A stretch of 61,530 nt of DNA from Deltaproteobacteria bacterium (GTDB lineage Bacteria; Desulfobacterota; Desulfarculia; Adiutricales; Adiutricaceae), in contig JAISMU010000179.1 of the NCBI GenBank assembly GCA_031276635.1, forward strand, positions 1 through 61,530, read 5' to 3'. Of this stretch, positions 9,151 through 18,208 are shown one piece after another. Within the stretch, counting starts at the first letter, position 1, and each line of letters opens with the position of its first letter. The notes beneath the pieces were generated by a model that did not search any database, was not told the DNA's origin, and worked only from the letters and a program-made list of their open reading frames with translations. Position numbers and translations under genes: made by a program.

Positions 9151-9774
9151 ATGGTCAAAATCCGGGAACGCATGGTGGAAACCCAGCTCAAAGCCCGGGA
9201 CATCACGGACAAGGCGGTCCTCACCGCCATGAGCCGAACGCCCCGGCACTGGTTTGTCGACGAGGCCATGGCCAGTGGGGCCTACGCCGACAACCCGTTG
9301 CCCATCGGCCAAGGCCAGACCATCTCCCAACCCTATATCGTGGCCTACATGACCCAAGCCCTGGAACTGACCAACCAGGACCGAGTCCTGGAGATCGGCT
9401 CAGGCTGTGGCTATCACAGCGCCATCCTGGCTCTCCTGGCGGGGTCCGTCTTCGCGGTGGAGCTCTTGCCCGGGCTTTTTGACAAAGGCCGGGCCAACAT
9501 TAAAAAACTGGGCCTGACCAACGTTTTTCAGAAACACGGCGACGGCTCCCTGGGCTGGCCGGAGATGGCCCCCTTCACGGCCATGGTCGTGGCCGCCTAT
9601 GGCTCCCGAACCCCCCACCGGTTGCTGGAGCAGCTAGCCCCGGGAGGGCGCCTGATTCTGCCCCTGGGCCAGGCGGACTGTCAAGATCTGGTTCTTTTTC
9701 GCAAAGCCAAATCAGGCCAGGTCTCCAGCCGGGCCTTGTTGCCTTGCCGTTTTGTCCCCCTGGTGGGCGGTTGA
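9151..9774 (+). CDS. pcm: Protein-L-isoaspartate O-methyltransferase
   Basis: This 207-residue enzyme uses S-adenosylmethionine to methylate isoaspartyl residues, starting repair of damaged proteins in the cytoplasm. The N-terminal RERMVETQLKARDITD, the substrate segment GQGQTISQPYIVAYMTQ and the SAM-binding motif VLEIGSGCGYHSAILAL are all present in order, followed by LAPGGRLILPLG. I chose ATG 9151, which has a strong GGGGGAAGGCGAG stretch just upstream and gives the normal family length. The frame continues 52 codons further 5', but those residues do not look like the family. Confidence 0.9.
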   Translation: MVKIRERMVETQLKARDITDKAVLTAMSRTPRHWFVDEAMASGAYADNPLPIGQGQTISQPYIVAYMTQALELTNQDRVLEIGSGCGYHSAILALLAGSVFAVELLPGLFDKGRANIKKLGLTNVFQKHGDGSLGWPEMAPFTAMVVAAYGSRTPHRLLEQLAPGGRLILPLGQADCQDLVLFRKAKSGQVSSRALLPCRFVPLVGG

Positions 9775-9819
9775 GGTGGGCTCTTTGGTGGGGCCTCAGG
9801 CCCCGATTTTGGAGAGGCT

Positions 9820-10362
9820 ATGGCCGATTTTGAGGCCTATTATGACTATACTCCCGAGGAATTGGTGGAGCGTTGCGGTTTTCTGGGCGTTTGGGGTTGT
9901 CTGGGGGTGGGCCGAGCCCTGGCTTACCTGCCCCGGATTCTGATCGATCGAGAGACAGTCCTGGCCATCACCCGAGGCTTCATCAACCTCCGGCCCTGGC
10001 TCATGGTCTTCACGGACCTGCGGATCATTCTCCTCTCCCGGGGTTATGTCCTGGGCCTGAAACTTCTGGAGATCCCCCTGGCCAGCGTAAAAATGGTCTA
10101 CCATCACCTGGGCCCGCTCTTTGGGGAGATCGTTTTGAGCTGCGGGGAAATCCAGGCCCGGCTCGGCCTGGTCAACAAAAAGAGCCTCCCGAGCCTGATG
10201 ACCATCCTGGCCAAGACCTTGGCCGGGGAAAAGATTCAGACCGAGACCGAGGAGGTCAAAAGGCTCAACCTGCTGGAGCGCCTGGCCAGGCTCAAAAACC
10301 AGGGAGCCCTGACCGAGGCCGAGTTTCTGGCCCAGAAAAAGAAGATTCTCTCGGGTCGTTGA
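9820..10362 (+). CDS. Small protein with PH-like core and C-terminal SHOCT-type helix pair
   Basis: This 180-residue protein is of unknown role. The middle (about residues 45-125) has the strand-rich character of a bacterial PH domain, with VLAITRGFINLRPWLMVFTDLRIILLS as part of the core (read in two pieces). The last 35 residues, LLERLARLKNQGALTEAEF followed by a lysine-rich end, match the SHOCT motif often found at the ends of PH-like or oligomerising proteins. The N-terminal YYDYTPEELVERCGF is not assigned. It lies 45 bases after pcm and may share its transcript. It is probably cytoplasmic or membrane-peripheral. Confidence 0.6.
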   Translation: MADFEAYYDYTPEELVERCGFLGVWGCLGVGRALAYLPRILIDRETVLAITRGFINLRPWLMVFTDLRIILLSRGYVLGLKLLEIPLASVKMVYHHLGPLFGEIVLSCGEIQARLGLVNKKSLPSLMTILAKTLAGEKIQTETEEVKRLNLLERLARLKNQGALTEAEFLAQKKKILSGR

Positions 10363-10420
10363 CCCACTCTATTCCTCTGACCCGGACGGTGAAAAGATTG
10401 ACCTTTAGGAGACGTTGCCC

Positions 10421-11893
10421 ATGATGCGAGCCAAATGCCCCAATTGTCAGGCCGCCTACAGCATTAAGCCCGAGTTTATTGGGAAACAGACCGTTTGCCA
10501 AAACTGCGGTCAAATTTTCACCATCTACGAGGACCGACCTGAGTTGAGTCTCTCGCCGACCCAGCCGGTCGAGCCTGGGCCGCCTCCCCCGGCTCAGAGC
10601 CCCCCTTCGCCTCCGCCCAGGCCGCCGGAGCCGCCAGTTGAGCCACCTCAGCCTCCCCAAAAGGCCCCGGAGCCGCCCAAACCCGCCCCCGAGCACCCGG
10701 CCCCGAAAGCTGGCGGGAGGGGCCACAAGGTCGCCCTGGCTCTGCTGGCTCTGCTGACCCTGCTGGTTCTGGCCCTGGGGGCGGGGGGCTATTATCTGTA
10801 TCAGCTCTACGAAAAGTCCCAAGCGGATCTGGTCGCCGCCCAAGCCCAGGCGAGCCGCCTGTCTAACCCCCGGCTCCGGGAAATCCAGGAGGACCGTCAG
10901 AAAATCGCCGAGCAGATCAAAGAGCAAAGCGCGGAACAAACCAAATTTTCCGAGGGCTCGGCCCTGTGGCTGCTTAAAAACGCCCTCATCAGCGAGCTGC
11001 GACTGTCGGACACCCTCCTGAGCCAGGAGAAGTCCTCTCTGGTGTCCGGGGCCCCGGTCACCATCAAAGTTAACAAGAGTAACCCGGATCCGGCCCTGGC
11101 TAAACAGCTTGAGGCGCAACTGGAAAAGGTCACGGAATATATTAATCAAAGAACTGAGGCCACCAAGGACCTGAAAGGGCCTGAGGCTGAATACGCGGCC
11201 ATCGAGCTGGCCGAGCTCCATCTGAACAAGGCCATTGTCATCCGCAATTACCTGACCGCCAAATACGGCCTGAGCTCATTTCTGGTCTCCCCCGCCTCGC
11301 GAGCCCCCCAACCCGCCGAGGCCGGCGTCACCCCTCCGGCCAACCCGACCAGCCCGGCTCCCCCTCAACCCAGCGGGCCGACCGCCCAAAAACCGCCGCC
11401 ACCCTGGCGGCTGCACACTGTGAGAGACATTCTGAGCCCCAGCTCAGGCTGGAAAATCAATGGCTCCTGGGCCATCAACGAGAGCGGCAGCGGCGAGAGT
11501 AAGGTCATCCACCTGATGCGCCTGGCCTCAGTCGTCCACGCCGAGATTTCCGGCGAGCCGCAGCAGGCGAGCCTGTTTATCTCCTGCCAGAAAGACAAAA
11601 CTGACCTGCTGGTGTCCTTCGCCTTGCCTCTGGCCGTAGACGGCAACAAGGTCGAAATGCAGTACCAGATAGATAACGAGGAGCCGGTCAGGGAAACTTG
11701 GCTCGCCACTCCGGCGCAGAGTGGGGCCATAGCGGCCAAACCCATTCCCATGCTGCGAAAAATGGCCCAGGCCAAGGTGATTAACTTCAAAGTCGGTTAC
11801 GAGCGCCGCCCGGACATAATGGAAACCTCTTTTCAGCTGGACGGCCTCAATGAGGCTATCAAACCGATCCAAACAGGCTGCAACTGGAAATAA
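10421..11893 (+). CDS. Zinc-ribbon (MJ0042-type) single-pass membrane protein
   Basis: The protein is 490 residues from ATG 10421, nine bases after AGGAG; TTG 10415 is less likely. It begins with a zinc ribbon, CPNCQAAYSIKPEFIG then VCQNCGQIF, the MJ0042-type finger common in delta- and other proteobacteria. A Pro-rich linker (about 50-100) leads to one transmembrane helix (about 105-128, ALLALLTLLVLALGAGGYYL). A coiled-coil-like segment follows, then a second Pro-rich linker, and finally a ~170-residue C-terminal domain that would lie in the periplasm and that I do not recognise. The finger would be cytoplasmic. The function is unknown. Confidence 0.7.
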   Translation: MMRAKCPNCQAAYSIKPEFIGKQTVCQNCGQIFTIYEDRPELSLSPTQPVEPGPPPPAQSPPSPPPRPPEPPVEPPQPPQKAPEPPKPAPEHPAPKAGGRGHKVALALLALLTLLVLALGAGGYYLYQLYEKSQADLVAAQAQASRLSNPRLREIQEDRQKIAEQIKEQSAEQTKFSEGSALWLLKNALISELRLSDTLLSQEKSSLVSGAPVTIKVNKSNPDPALAKQLEAQLEKVTEYINQRTEATKDLKGPEAEYAAIELAELHLNKAIVIRNYLTAKYGLSSFLVSPASRAPQPAEAGVTPPANPTSPAPPQPSGPTAQKPPPPWRLHTVRDILSPSSGWKINGSWAINESGSGESKVIHLMRLASVVHAEISGEPQQASLFISCQKDKTDLLVSFALPLAVDGNKVEMQYQIDNEEPVRETWLATPAQSGAIAAKPIPMLRKMAQAKVINFKVGYERRPDIMETSFQLDGLNEAIKPIQTGCNWK

Positions 11894-11981
11894 AACCCTC
11901 ACGCCGAAAAATCACCAGGCCAAGTCAGGAGCGCGGTGGAGCCGCGGCGACACGGGCAAGAAAAATCCTCGCCAAATGAAT

Positions 11982-12012
11982 AATGGCCGCGGCCTAAAAG
12001 GCCACGGCCATT
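11982..12012. terminator. Hairpin between convergent genes
   Basis: A 13-base stem with one mismatch, AATGGCCG(C)GGCC paired with GGCC(A)CGGCCATT, has a five-base loop and lies between the plus-strand zinc-ribbon gene and the minus-strand cyclotransferase gene. There is no clean T-run on either side, so termination is inferred from position and stem strength. Confidence 0.5.
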
Positions 12013-12036
12013 GTCACTCTTGGGTAAAAACAAAAC

Positions 12037-12534
12037 TCAACCCGGCCACTCGCCCGAGGCAATGAGCCTGGAAAGATTGAGATCGCCATTGACATAAACC
12101 CAGGCCCAGGTGATGGTCTCAGCCATGACCCAGGTCAGGACCCTTCTATACATGGAACGGCCAGCGGGATTGAAGCCCTCCAACTGATCCAGCCGCCGCA
12201 GAGTCTCGCCCGGCTCAGCCAAGGTAATGACCTCACCCCGGACCTTGGTCAGCTCAACGGGTTGAGTCGGCTCGGGCGGCTCCAGAGGCGGTGGGCCTGG
12301 ATCGAAAGTCAGGTCCGCCCTCAGACTCTGGCTTCCCTGGGCTCGGATATTTTCCTCCGCGATCACCAGGGTGGGAAAATTATAGCCCGTGTCAAAAAGC
12401 CACCCGAAAAGCCAGGCCGGCTCGAGGAGACTATTTGGGGGAATGTAGAGCTCATGATTAGGAAATCCTCTTTTAAGGGTCCCGTAAACGAAGATCTTGA
12501 CCGGTTGCTGGATCTGGCCAAACTGACCAACCAT
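12037..12534 (-). CDS. Gamma-glutamylcyclotransferase-like (AIG2/GGCT fold) protein
   Basis: This 165-residue protein contains the defining IFVYGTLKRGFPNHELY motif at the N-terminus; the YGTL loop binds the gamma-glutamyl group in this fold. The C-terminal RRLDQLEGFNP and MYRRVLTWV segments match the usual second half, with the glutamate in LEGF placed near the usual catalytic position. A 25-residue Pro-rich insertion (PGPPPLEPPEPTQP) in the middle is atypical. Family members release 5-oxoproline from gamma-glutamyl compounds, but small bacterial members are often uncharacterised. The gene is solitary, facing the plus-strand unit. Confidence 0.8.
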   Translation of the reverse strand: MVGQFGQIQQPVKIFVYGTLKRGFPNHELYIPPNSLLEPAWLFGWLFDTGYNFPTLVIAEENIRAQGSQSLRADLTFDPGPPPLEPPEPTQPVELTKVRGEVITLAEPGETLRRLDQLEGFNPAGRSMYRRVLTWVMAETITWAWVYVNGDLNLSRLIASGEWPG

Positions 12535-12654
12535 AAGCTTAACCCCGACGAAAAAAATATTAGAAAAAAACGCTAAAAACTTGCCTGAAGAAAATTAGCC
12601 TTAGGTCAGAATCGAGGTTGACCAGCAGCCTCCTTGAAGAGAGCTCTGACCGCC

Positions 12655-13299
12655 TCAAAGATACCTGGTCGCCTCCCTAAGGCTGAGACTGGAAATATTT
12701 TTTTGGTGGCGAGTCAGAAAACCGCGGACCCAGTCTGGGTTAGTCTTGCCATACTCTCGCAGGCTCCAACCAATGGCCTTGTTGATAAAAAATTCCGTTT
12801 GCCCGAAATTACTCTCAATGATCCGACCCAGAAGTTCCGGGTCAGTCTTTTCCTTGCGGCGCAACTGATGAATAATAGCCACGCGACGTAACCAGATGTT
12901 CTCGTCACGGCTCCACCGCGATATCAGCTCATTGCCGGCGGGGTAACGGAGAAGGATATACCCGATGATGCCGGCCAATTCATCAACGGTGTCCCACCAA
13001 GACTTCTGGGTGACCAATTCTCGAAGCCTGGGTAGATCTTCCAAGGTGAGCCTGGCCTGGACTTGCCCAAGATAAGCCACCGCCAGGTATTGAAATTCCC
13101 GCTCCGGCTGGGCCCAACCTTGAGAAACAAAAGCCCAATCCGGCTCAACCTTTCTCGCGTCCTTCAAAAAATTATGGCTCAAGGCTCGTCGCTCTGGGGC
13201 GGCCAGGCCGAGAAAGGGAAACTGATTTCTCATATAAGCCCGCATCGGCCCAGCTTTAGCGGGATTAGCGGCCGCTCGGAAGACCTCAAAAATATTCAC
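12655..13299 (-). CDS. DNA alkylation repair protein (AlkD family)
   Basis: This 214-residue, all-helical protein has the AlkD signatures PFLGLAAPERRAL, EREFQYLAVAYL, SWWDTVDELAG and FFINKAIGWSLREYGKTNP. AlkD is a HEAT-like-repeat DNA glycosylase that removes bulky or positively charged alkylated bases without flipping them; the tryptophan and aspartate in WWDTVD are the key active-site region. The start is GTG 13299, with GAGGA very close upstream, so translation may be weak. Only 57 bases separate the 5' end from repeat copy B, which therefore lies in its promoter region. Confidence 0.85.
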   Translation of the reverse strand: MNIFEVFRAAANPAKAGPMRAYMRNQFPFLGLAAPERRALSHNFLKDARKVEPDWAFVSQGWAQPEREFQYLAVAYLGQVQARLTLEDLPRLRELVTQKSWWDTVDELAGIIGYILLRYPAGNELISRWSRDENIWLRRVAIIHQLRRKEKTDPELLGRIIESNFGQTEFFINKAIGWSLREYGKTNPDWVRGFLTRHQKNISSLSLREATRYL

Positions 13300-13355
13300 G
13301 TCCTCGATCCTTTTGCCTCATCACGGCCAGTTCCCCTTAAACAATTGAGCCTTCC

Positions 13356-13477
13356 GTAAGCGTTCACAAGGGAGAGTAAAATTGGATCCGTGGCTTAAAC
13401 CTTAGACTCTCTATGTATAAACTTAACCCTCGAAATCGAGGAGTAAAATATTATCAACTTCGATAATGAGCGCTGAC
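13356..13477 (+). repeat. 122-bp dispersed repeat, copy B
   Basis: The ends are GTAAGCGTTC and GAGCGCTGAC, imperfect inverted repeats of each other (8 of 10). It has the same length as copies A and C. Inside is a clean small hairpin CCTCGAAATCGAGG near position 13430 and a second pairing TTATC/GATAA near 13452-13466. It sits directly upstream of the alkD gene. Confidence 0.85.
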
Positions 13478-13566
13478 GACAGGAACACGCTTGAGCCATC
13501 CTTCAGTCGAAGCGCCCGCTCAACATCTTGCTGACCAGGGAGTTCAGGATCGCTGCCCCTCACATG

Positions 13567-14733
13567 TGTTTCGGCCAACTAGATTTGTCCAAAAATTGCC
13601 AACTAGACTTGTCCGAAATTTGCTAAAAACCTTGTCCATTTTGCTCCGCACCCAGCGATCCATTGAAAATTTAGATTTAAATTAATTTTTTATAAATAAA
13701 ATAATAAAATAATTAAATATCGGTTTAACTTGTGTTTTGCCAGCGTTTGCCATCGAGGAAAAAATGGAATATTTTTGTTTTTTATCTCCAATCTCAAGTT
13801 CCGGCTGAAATTTATATAGCTATGAAGATTTAGACTTTGCGGCCTTGAGTTTCGCTATAGGCTTTGACTTTCGCGGTAATTTAGTTGGTTACGTTTAGAG
13901 ACATTTATTATTTAGTAACAGCAGATGTTATGTAACTGTTACTTTACTGTTACGTCACTAAATAGTTACCAAAAATTTAGTAACCGCAGCTGTTATATGA
14001 CTAATAATTTACTAAAAATATTACTTTATTTTAGAATAAAAGTCATATAAATGCCAAATTAATATAATATAATTTTATAAACTAGTTTATACTCAAAGTT
14101 AAAATTAATTTTACTTAATAATATACTTGAATTTTCCGTTCGAAAACGGATCACAGCGTCAAATATTGCCACTAGATTAGAATTTTTTTTCAGGCAACCG
14201 TTCAGAGAAGGCTTTAGACCCGCTACGCCTCCTTTATGCTTGATAGATACACCTCCGGTTAATTGTTTTGGGTGAAACTCCAGATTCTTCAGAAATCTCT
14301 CGCAGCTTCTTGTTGAAATGGGCCTTATTAAGGCTTTCATCCAAAAGAAAAGGCAATTGTCTGGCTCATCATTAGCGATAATTTATTCATTTTTTTTCGG
14401 TTTCCATTATCATAATCTACCATACTATAATCATTTAGTATATACATTAATAAACATCTACAAAAAAAAATAAGAAACAGTAAGTTAAAAATTTTACCAG
14501 ATTCGGGCAAAAAGTCAAGATTGAATATTAGGCCCTAATATTGCTTTATTATGGTTTTAAATTTTTAAATTAAAATAATTAGAATAAAAACAACAAATAA
14601 ATATATTTTTATGTAAAATAGGCTGAATTTAACGTGGTTGAGGCAGCCCGCTTCAGGAGGTTGGACAGAGTTTTTAGCAAAAAGTGGACAAAATAAGTTA
14701 GCAATTTTGGGACAGTTCTAGTTGGCGTAAACA
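13567..14733. mobile_element. Internally deleted transposon with three 24-bp repeats at each end
   Basis: The element runs from TGTTTCGGCCAACTAGA (left) to the inverted TGTTTACGCCAACTAGA (right end read on the minus strand). Each end carries three tandem units with a 24-base period: GCCAACTAGA..TTGTCC, then GCCAACTAGACTTGTCC, then GCTAAAAACCTTGTCC at 13574-13642, and the mirror set at about 14659-14726. Repeated transposase-binding sites at both ends are typical of TnsB/MuA-type and IS21-like elements. The 1.17-kb body is AT-rich and contains only a broken transposase N-terminus. No clear target-site duplication is visible. It is probably a dead or non-autonomous derivative. Confidence 0.75.
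14106..14358 (-). pseudogene. Broken transposase N-terminus (Mu/TnsB/IS481-like HTH region)
   Basis: One frame reads LPFLLDESLNKAHFNKK then REISEESGVSPKTINRR, the helix-turn-helix start common to integrase-core transposases. It then stops, and the match continues in another frame with KHKGGVAGLKPSL and, further on, VAIFDAVIRFRTENSS, which resembles the usual 'EAIRLRRENP' segment. At least one frameshift and loss of the whole catalytic domain are evident. It lies within the 13567-14733 element in the expected orientation. Confidence 0.6.
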
Positions 14734-15117
14734 ATGCGCGGTGTCGCCGCTGGAGGAATGGCTTGGGAGCCTTTTAGGTTTTTGCGGGAAAGAAACCAGG
14801 GCGACTCCGGGTCCATGGGGAGGTTTTCGGCGACCCGGGTGGCCAGGTAATCTTTCAGGGTGTCTTGGGCCGCAAACCGTTAAGGCATATCCTCAAGGAA
14901 GGGGAGAGGGCTATAATTTTTGGGCTTGTTCAGATCGAAATTGTTGCGAGACCTATTTGTTTCATTTGATCTAATAAAAAATGAGGCAAAACATATAACA
15001 TAAATGGGATAAACCTGATTTTAAATAGATATTTTTTTTAGAGTGAAATAAAAAAATTAAGTAAACTTAAAATTTACATAAATATGTATTCTAGGCTAAA
15101 GGCAGTCTGGGAAGACC
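14734..15117. other. Intergenic stretch without recognisable genes
   Basis: The stretch begins GC-rich and becomes AT-rich toward 15100. One plus-strand frame (14741-14974) is open, but its translation is not protein-like. I see nothing further. Confidence 0.4.
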
Positions 15118-16746
15118 TCAAGTTATGTCGATCTGGGGGCTAGCAAAGACAGCCTTGGCCTCGCCTCGACCGCCAACGCCCAGACCTATGGGAACAATGT
15201 CTCGGCCCGGCAGCCGATAGCGCGAGCCATATTTTTTTTTCTTGATAACGCTGAAGGCCTTCTTGACCAAATTGTTCAGAGTTTTCTCTGGATCAGCGGG
15301 ATCCAGAATTTGGGCGTATTTGAGCTCAATGACCGCGTGGAGGCCATCAGGAGTTATCAAAAGCAAATCTAGATCTCCTAATGGCCCAGGCTCCTCAGCT
15401 CTGGCCTCAAGCAAGCCAGAACAGTAACACAATAACGCCATATGAAAGAAAGATTCTTTCATATCTTCATTATTTTTATAATGCTCTGAGGGAATACGAC
15501 TAAAAAGAGTTACAATTATATGAGTAAGCAGCTCGCTGTCCCGCTCTCTTAGGGCTTTTGTTAATTCCTCAGCTTCGTATGACCTGTCTTTTATATGTAA
15601 ACAATCATTTAAAATATTATAGAATGAGTCTTTTAACTCAAAATTAGGGACTCTAAAGGAATATTGTAGTTTTTTGTTGACACGTATAATTTTATCTATG
15701 GTCAAATATCCGGTATGAAACAATAGCGGAACAGAAGCAAGATTCCCGACAGAAGCCAGAGAAATATCACTTTCTACGTATCCTTGTAATTTATATTGTG
15801 TAAATGATAAAGGATTTGAAGAAATTGTATTTTGAAGAAAATTAACTGAAATATAGTTAGTTTTCCAGAATTCTTTAAATTCTCTCAAATTAAAAAAGTT
15901 TAAAATTGAAATAGGGTTCAGAACTCGAGTCTTTCCATCCCAAGTGTAGCCATCGTACCAATTCAGAATTTCCTGGCGCAAGTCAGCTTCCGAGCTCTCT
16001 GGCGGCAAGTAGTCGGTCGATTTCAGAGTCTCAAGGGTTGAGCTATAACGATCCCCAAAATATTGGTCCAGCTCGTCTGGGGTGAAGCCGCAAATGGTGG
16101 CGTATTTAGGGTCAAAACTGATATCAACCAACTGGTTGAGCCCGGCGGATAAACCCATCATGGCGTAGCGGGTGACCCCGGTTACCATGACAAATCGCAA
16201 ATACTTATCCATATCCTTGAACCCAACGTAACAAGAGCTGAGAACATCAGTGTTAGCCTCAGCTAAAGGCAGATTATCAATATATTTGCTGACGGGATAG
16301 TCATACTCATCGACCAGCGCGACTACTTTTTCGCCACACTCTACGCTTATGTCCTCAATAAGGCCTTGTAACGCCCCGCCTGGATCAGCGCTTCTGAGGC
16401 TGACTTTTGGGTAAGGCGCGGCGATAGCCGCAAGAATCTCTAACAACCTTTTCTCAAGAATTTCGGGGCTTCGGCTGTTTACCGCCATATTCAGGCGTAT
16501 AACCGGATATTTTTTGAACTCATAGCCGGAATCCGCGATTTTCAGACCAGAAAAAAGGTCCGCGTTACCTCGAAAAACCTCCTCCAGGGTGTCGAGAAAA
16601 AGAGATTTGCCAAACCGTCGGGGCCGGGAGAGAAAAACTTGCTCATACTGAATAAGATCGGAGATTAAATCTGTCTTATCAACGTAAATAGCCCCTTTAT
16701 CAATAATCTTCTTGAGGGACTGGATGGATAAGGGAAGGCTTTTCAT
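15118..16746 (-). CDS. AAA-ATPase-like / PD-(D/E)XK nuclease domain protein
   Basis: This 542-residue protein belongs to the large, poorly understood family that pairs an AAA-ATPase-like N-terminus with a PD-(D/E)XK-type C-terminus. The N-terminus has IYVDKTDLISDLIQ, the P-loop-like RPRRFGKSLFLDTL and a Walker B-like VVALVDEYDYPVS. The C-terminal LDLLLITPDGLHAVIELKY supplies the D...E-x-K residues of a nuclease fold. Such genes are frequent in gut-associated and anaerobic bacteria, often in many copies, with unknown function. Internal stretches (15400-15900) are more AT-rich than neighbouring housekeeping genes, suggesting acquisition. It is solitary and lies between a dead transposon and prophage remains. 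Confidence 0.8.
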   Translation of the reverse strand: MKSLPLSIQSLKKIIDKGAIYVDKTDLISDLIQYEQVFLSRPRRFGKSLFLDTLEEVFRGNADLFSGLKIADSGYEFKKYPVIRLNMAVNSRSPEILEKRLLEILAAIAAPYPKVSLRSADPGGALQGLIEDISVECGEKVVALVDEYDYPVSKYIDNLPLAEANTDVLSSCYVGFKDMDKYLRFVMVTGVTRYAMMGLSAGLNQLVDISFDPKYATICGFTPDELDQYFGDRYSSTLETLKSTDYLPPESSEADLRQEILNWYDGYTWDGKTRVLNPISILNFFNLREFKEFWKTNYISVNFLQNTISSNPLSFTQYKLQGYVESDISLASVGNLASVPLLFHTGYLTIDKIIRVNKKLQYSFRVPNFELKDSFYNILNDCLHIKDRSYEAEELTKALRERDSELLTHIIVTLFSRIPSEHYKNNEDMKESFFHMALLCYCSGLLEARAEEPGPLGDLDLLLITPDGLHAVIELKYAQILDPADPEKTLNNLVKKAFSVIKKKKYGSRYRLPGRDIVPIGLGVGGRGEAKAVFASPQIDIT

Positions 16747-17247
16747 TTGAGCGCCTGAATCCTAATTTATTGAAACCTGGCGGCGAGCGTCAGGAAAAAT
16801 TTCTATTTTTAATACACTTTAATTATATTTTTTTTGTCAGCTCATTGTCAATAGCCAGCGGGCGGCCAAGGCGTGAATCTAATTTTATTTATGGCAAAAA
16901 AATACAAAAATTTTTAAAAAATATATATAAATAGAAAATTTACGGAGGGTAGAAACATCTCCAGGCTTCTGTAAAGGTCCAGTCTAGGCCTCTGGGCCTC
17001 TAGGCGCGTCTTCAAGGGGTTTGGAATGGCGAATCAGATTGATATCTCTGCTAAAGTTAGGAAATTACGACTAAAAAAGGCCTAAAAATTGTCTTTCAAG
17101 ACAACCAGGCGTTGAGTCTCCCAGGCTTCGAAGTCCCCTGGCTACTAAAATAATAAAGCTTCAATGGAAATTAACTAATTCCGACGGTATTTTTTTAAGC
17201 TCTAATAATTTTTAAAAGATAAAATATTTAATCTTAAGAAGATATCT
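16747..17247. other. AT-rich intergenic region
   Basis: No coding sequence is seen. The stretch from 16800 to 16940 is strongly AT-rich. A search by eye for a second copy of the tRNA 3' end, which would mark a prophage attachment site, found none. Confidence 0.45.
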
Positions 17248-17706
17248 TTGGCTAAACAGGTCTTATTTAGCCAGGCGCTGATTGAGGCTCACAAGATCAT
17301 GGAGGCTGAACAGGCCCAGAACAAGGCCCTGACCACCAAGATCCAGATTGACGCGCCCAAGGTCGAATTCGCCGAGAATCTTCTGGCCTCTGACCATGAC
17401 TTTCACGTCAACGAAATGGCTCACGAGCTCACCCAAAGAGTCGTCAAAATCGGTGGCAAGAGGCTCTATGAGGTTTTCCGGGACGAACTGAAGTGGTGTC
17501 AGGCGCAATGAGGTCCCGGCAGTCCCCATTGGAATCGGCCTTACCAGTCTGTTGTTGAGCAAGGCTACCTGAAGACCTTCCCTGAACAACAGTTCGATAA
17601 GACTGGTAAACCCAAGATTGGTTATAGAGGTGGACCATTTTTTCTCCAAGTAACCTTTGTCCCCCCCAAGGGTCCAGGATTTTTTGTTCAAATATTTCGC
17701 CAATAA
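17248..17706 (+). pseudogene. Phage antirepressor KilAC domain, interrupted by an in-frame TGA
   Basis: The frame reads AKQVLFSQALIEAHKIME, then a coil, then DFHVNEMAHELTQR and GKRLYEVFRDELKWCQAQ before a TGA at 17509. Without any frame change it continues with PHWNRPYQSVVEQGYLKT and ends VTFVPPKGPGFFVQIF at a TAA. That order (short helix-turn-helix, RLYEVFRDE-like helix, NRPYQ-x-V, G-x-LK, 'TPKG' end) is the KilAC C-terminal domain of phage antirepressors. The N-terminal domain is missing and the first codon is TTG. I read this as a nonsense-mutated remnant. Confidence 0.75.
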
Positions 17707-17773
17707 GCGGGAAAAATTGCTGTTTGACGCGGTTCAACCCACAACCCCAGTTAAGACTGGTTAAGGATACGTA

Positions 17774-17948
17774 ATGGAGTTAATTCCTATTTCAACTTTT
17801 GAACATTCTTTTTTTGGCCAACTCAAGGCCATGAAGGATGAGCAGGGAAACCCGTGGTTTTACGCCAGGATGTCGGTAAATTTTTGGAATTGGGCCATGA
17901 AATTACCGCGACTAATTTTTTAAGAGATGAAGACCGTTGGGTTGGGCA
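17774..17948 (+). pseudogene. Phage antirepressor N-terminal (BRO-N-like) fragment, frameshifted
   Basis: MELIPISTFEHSFFGQLKAM is followed by NPWFYAR, matching the start of BRO/antirepressor proteins (pWFva-DV pattern). The match then shifts to another frame with DVGKFLELGHEITATNFLRD. A single-base change near 17868 would explain the shift. It lies after, not before, the KilAC piece, so the two come from different genes or a rearrangement. Confidence 0.55.
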
Positions 17949-17971
17949 ATCAATCATTGTCCCTCGGGGTC

Positions 17972-18208
17972 TTTCAACAGGACGCTGGTCGGAACATAAC
18001 TGGAGTATTCGGAGAAATACTTCATTCCGAACTGTTTTCTGGGGCATTTACTACTGAATATTATATAGGCAATCGTAATTATCCAAAAAGTGTTCATAAT
18101 TCCAGTTTAGGAAAATTTGACGCGTCTTTAGTCTGGGGACCGACTCACACGACTAACGAATTCAAGCCAATAAGCGTGGCCATTAACTACTGCATTAAAC
18201 ATTATTAG
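17972..18208 (+). pseudogene. Phage tail-fibre C-terminal fragment (plus strand)
   Basis: The frame contains FQQDAGRNITGVFGE, SGAFTTEYY, and ends with KFDASLVWGPTHTTNEFKP then VAINYCIKHY. RNITG, SGAF and a FDAS...V-AINY-IK ending are the usual closing pattern of tail-fibre and tail-collar proteins of Mu- and P2-like phages. Only the end of the gene is left, fused to an antirepressor relic upstream. Its stop overlaps, tail to tail, the stop of the matching fragment on the other strand. Confidence 0.6.

Noticed and set aside
16747-17247. A left attachment site for the prophage next to tRNA-Thr
   Set aside because: I found no copy of the tRNA 3' end sequence here; the only second copy lies on the other side of the tRNA.
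17509-17511. TGA read as selenocysteine in the KilAC gene
   Set aside because: No SECIS-like hairpin is evident immediately after it, antirepressors are not selenoproteins, and neighbouring phage genes are also broken.
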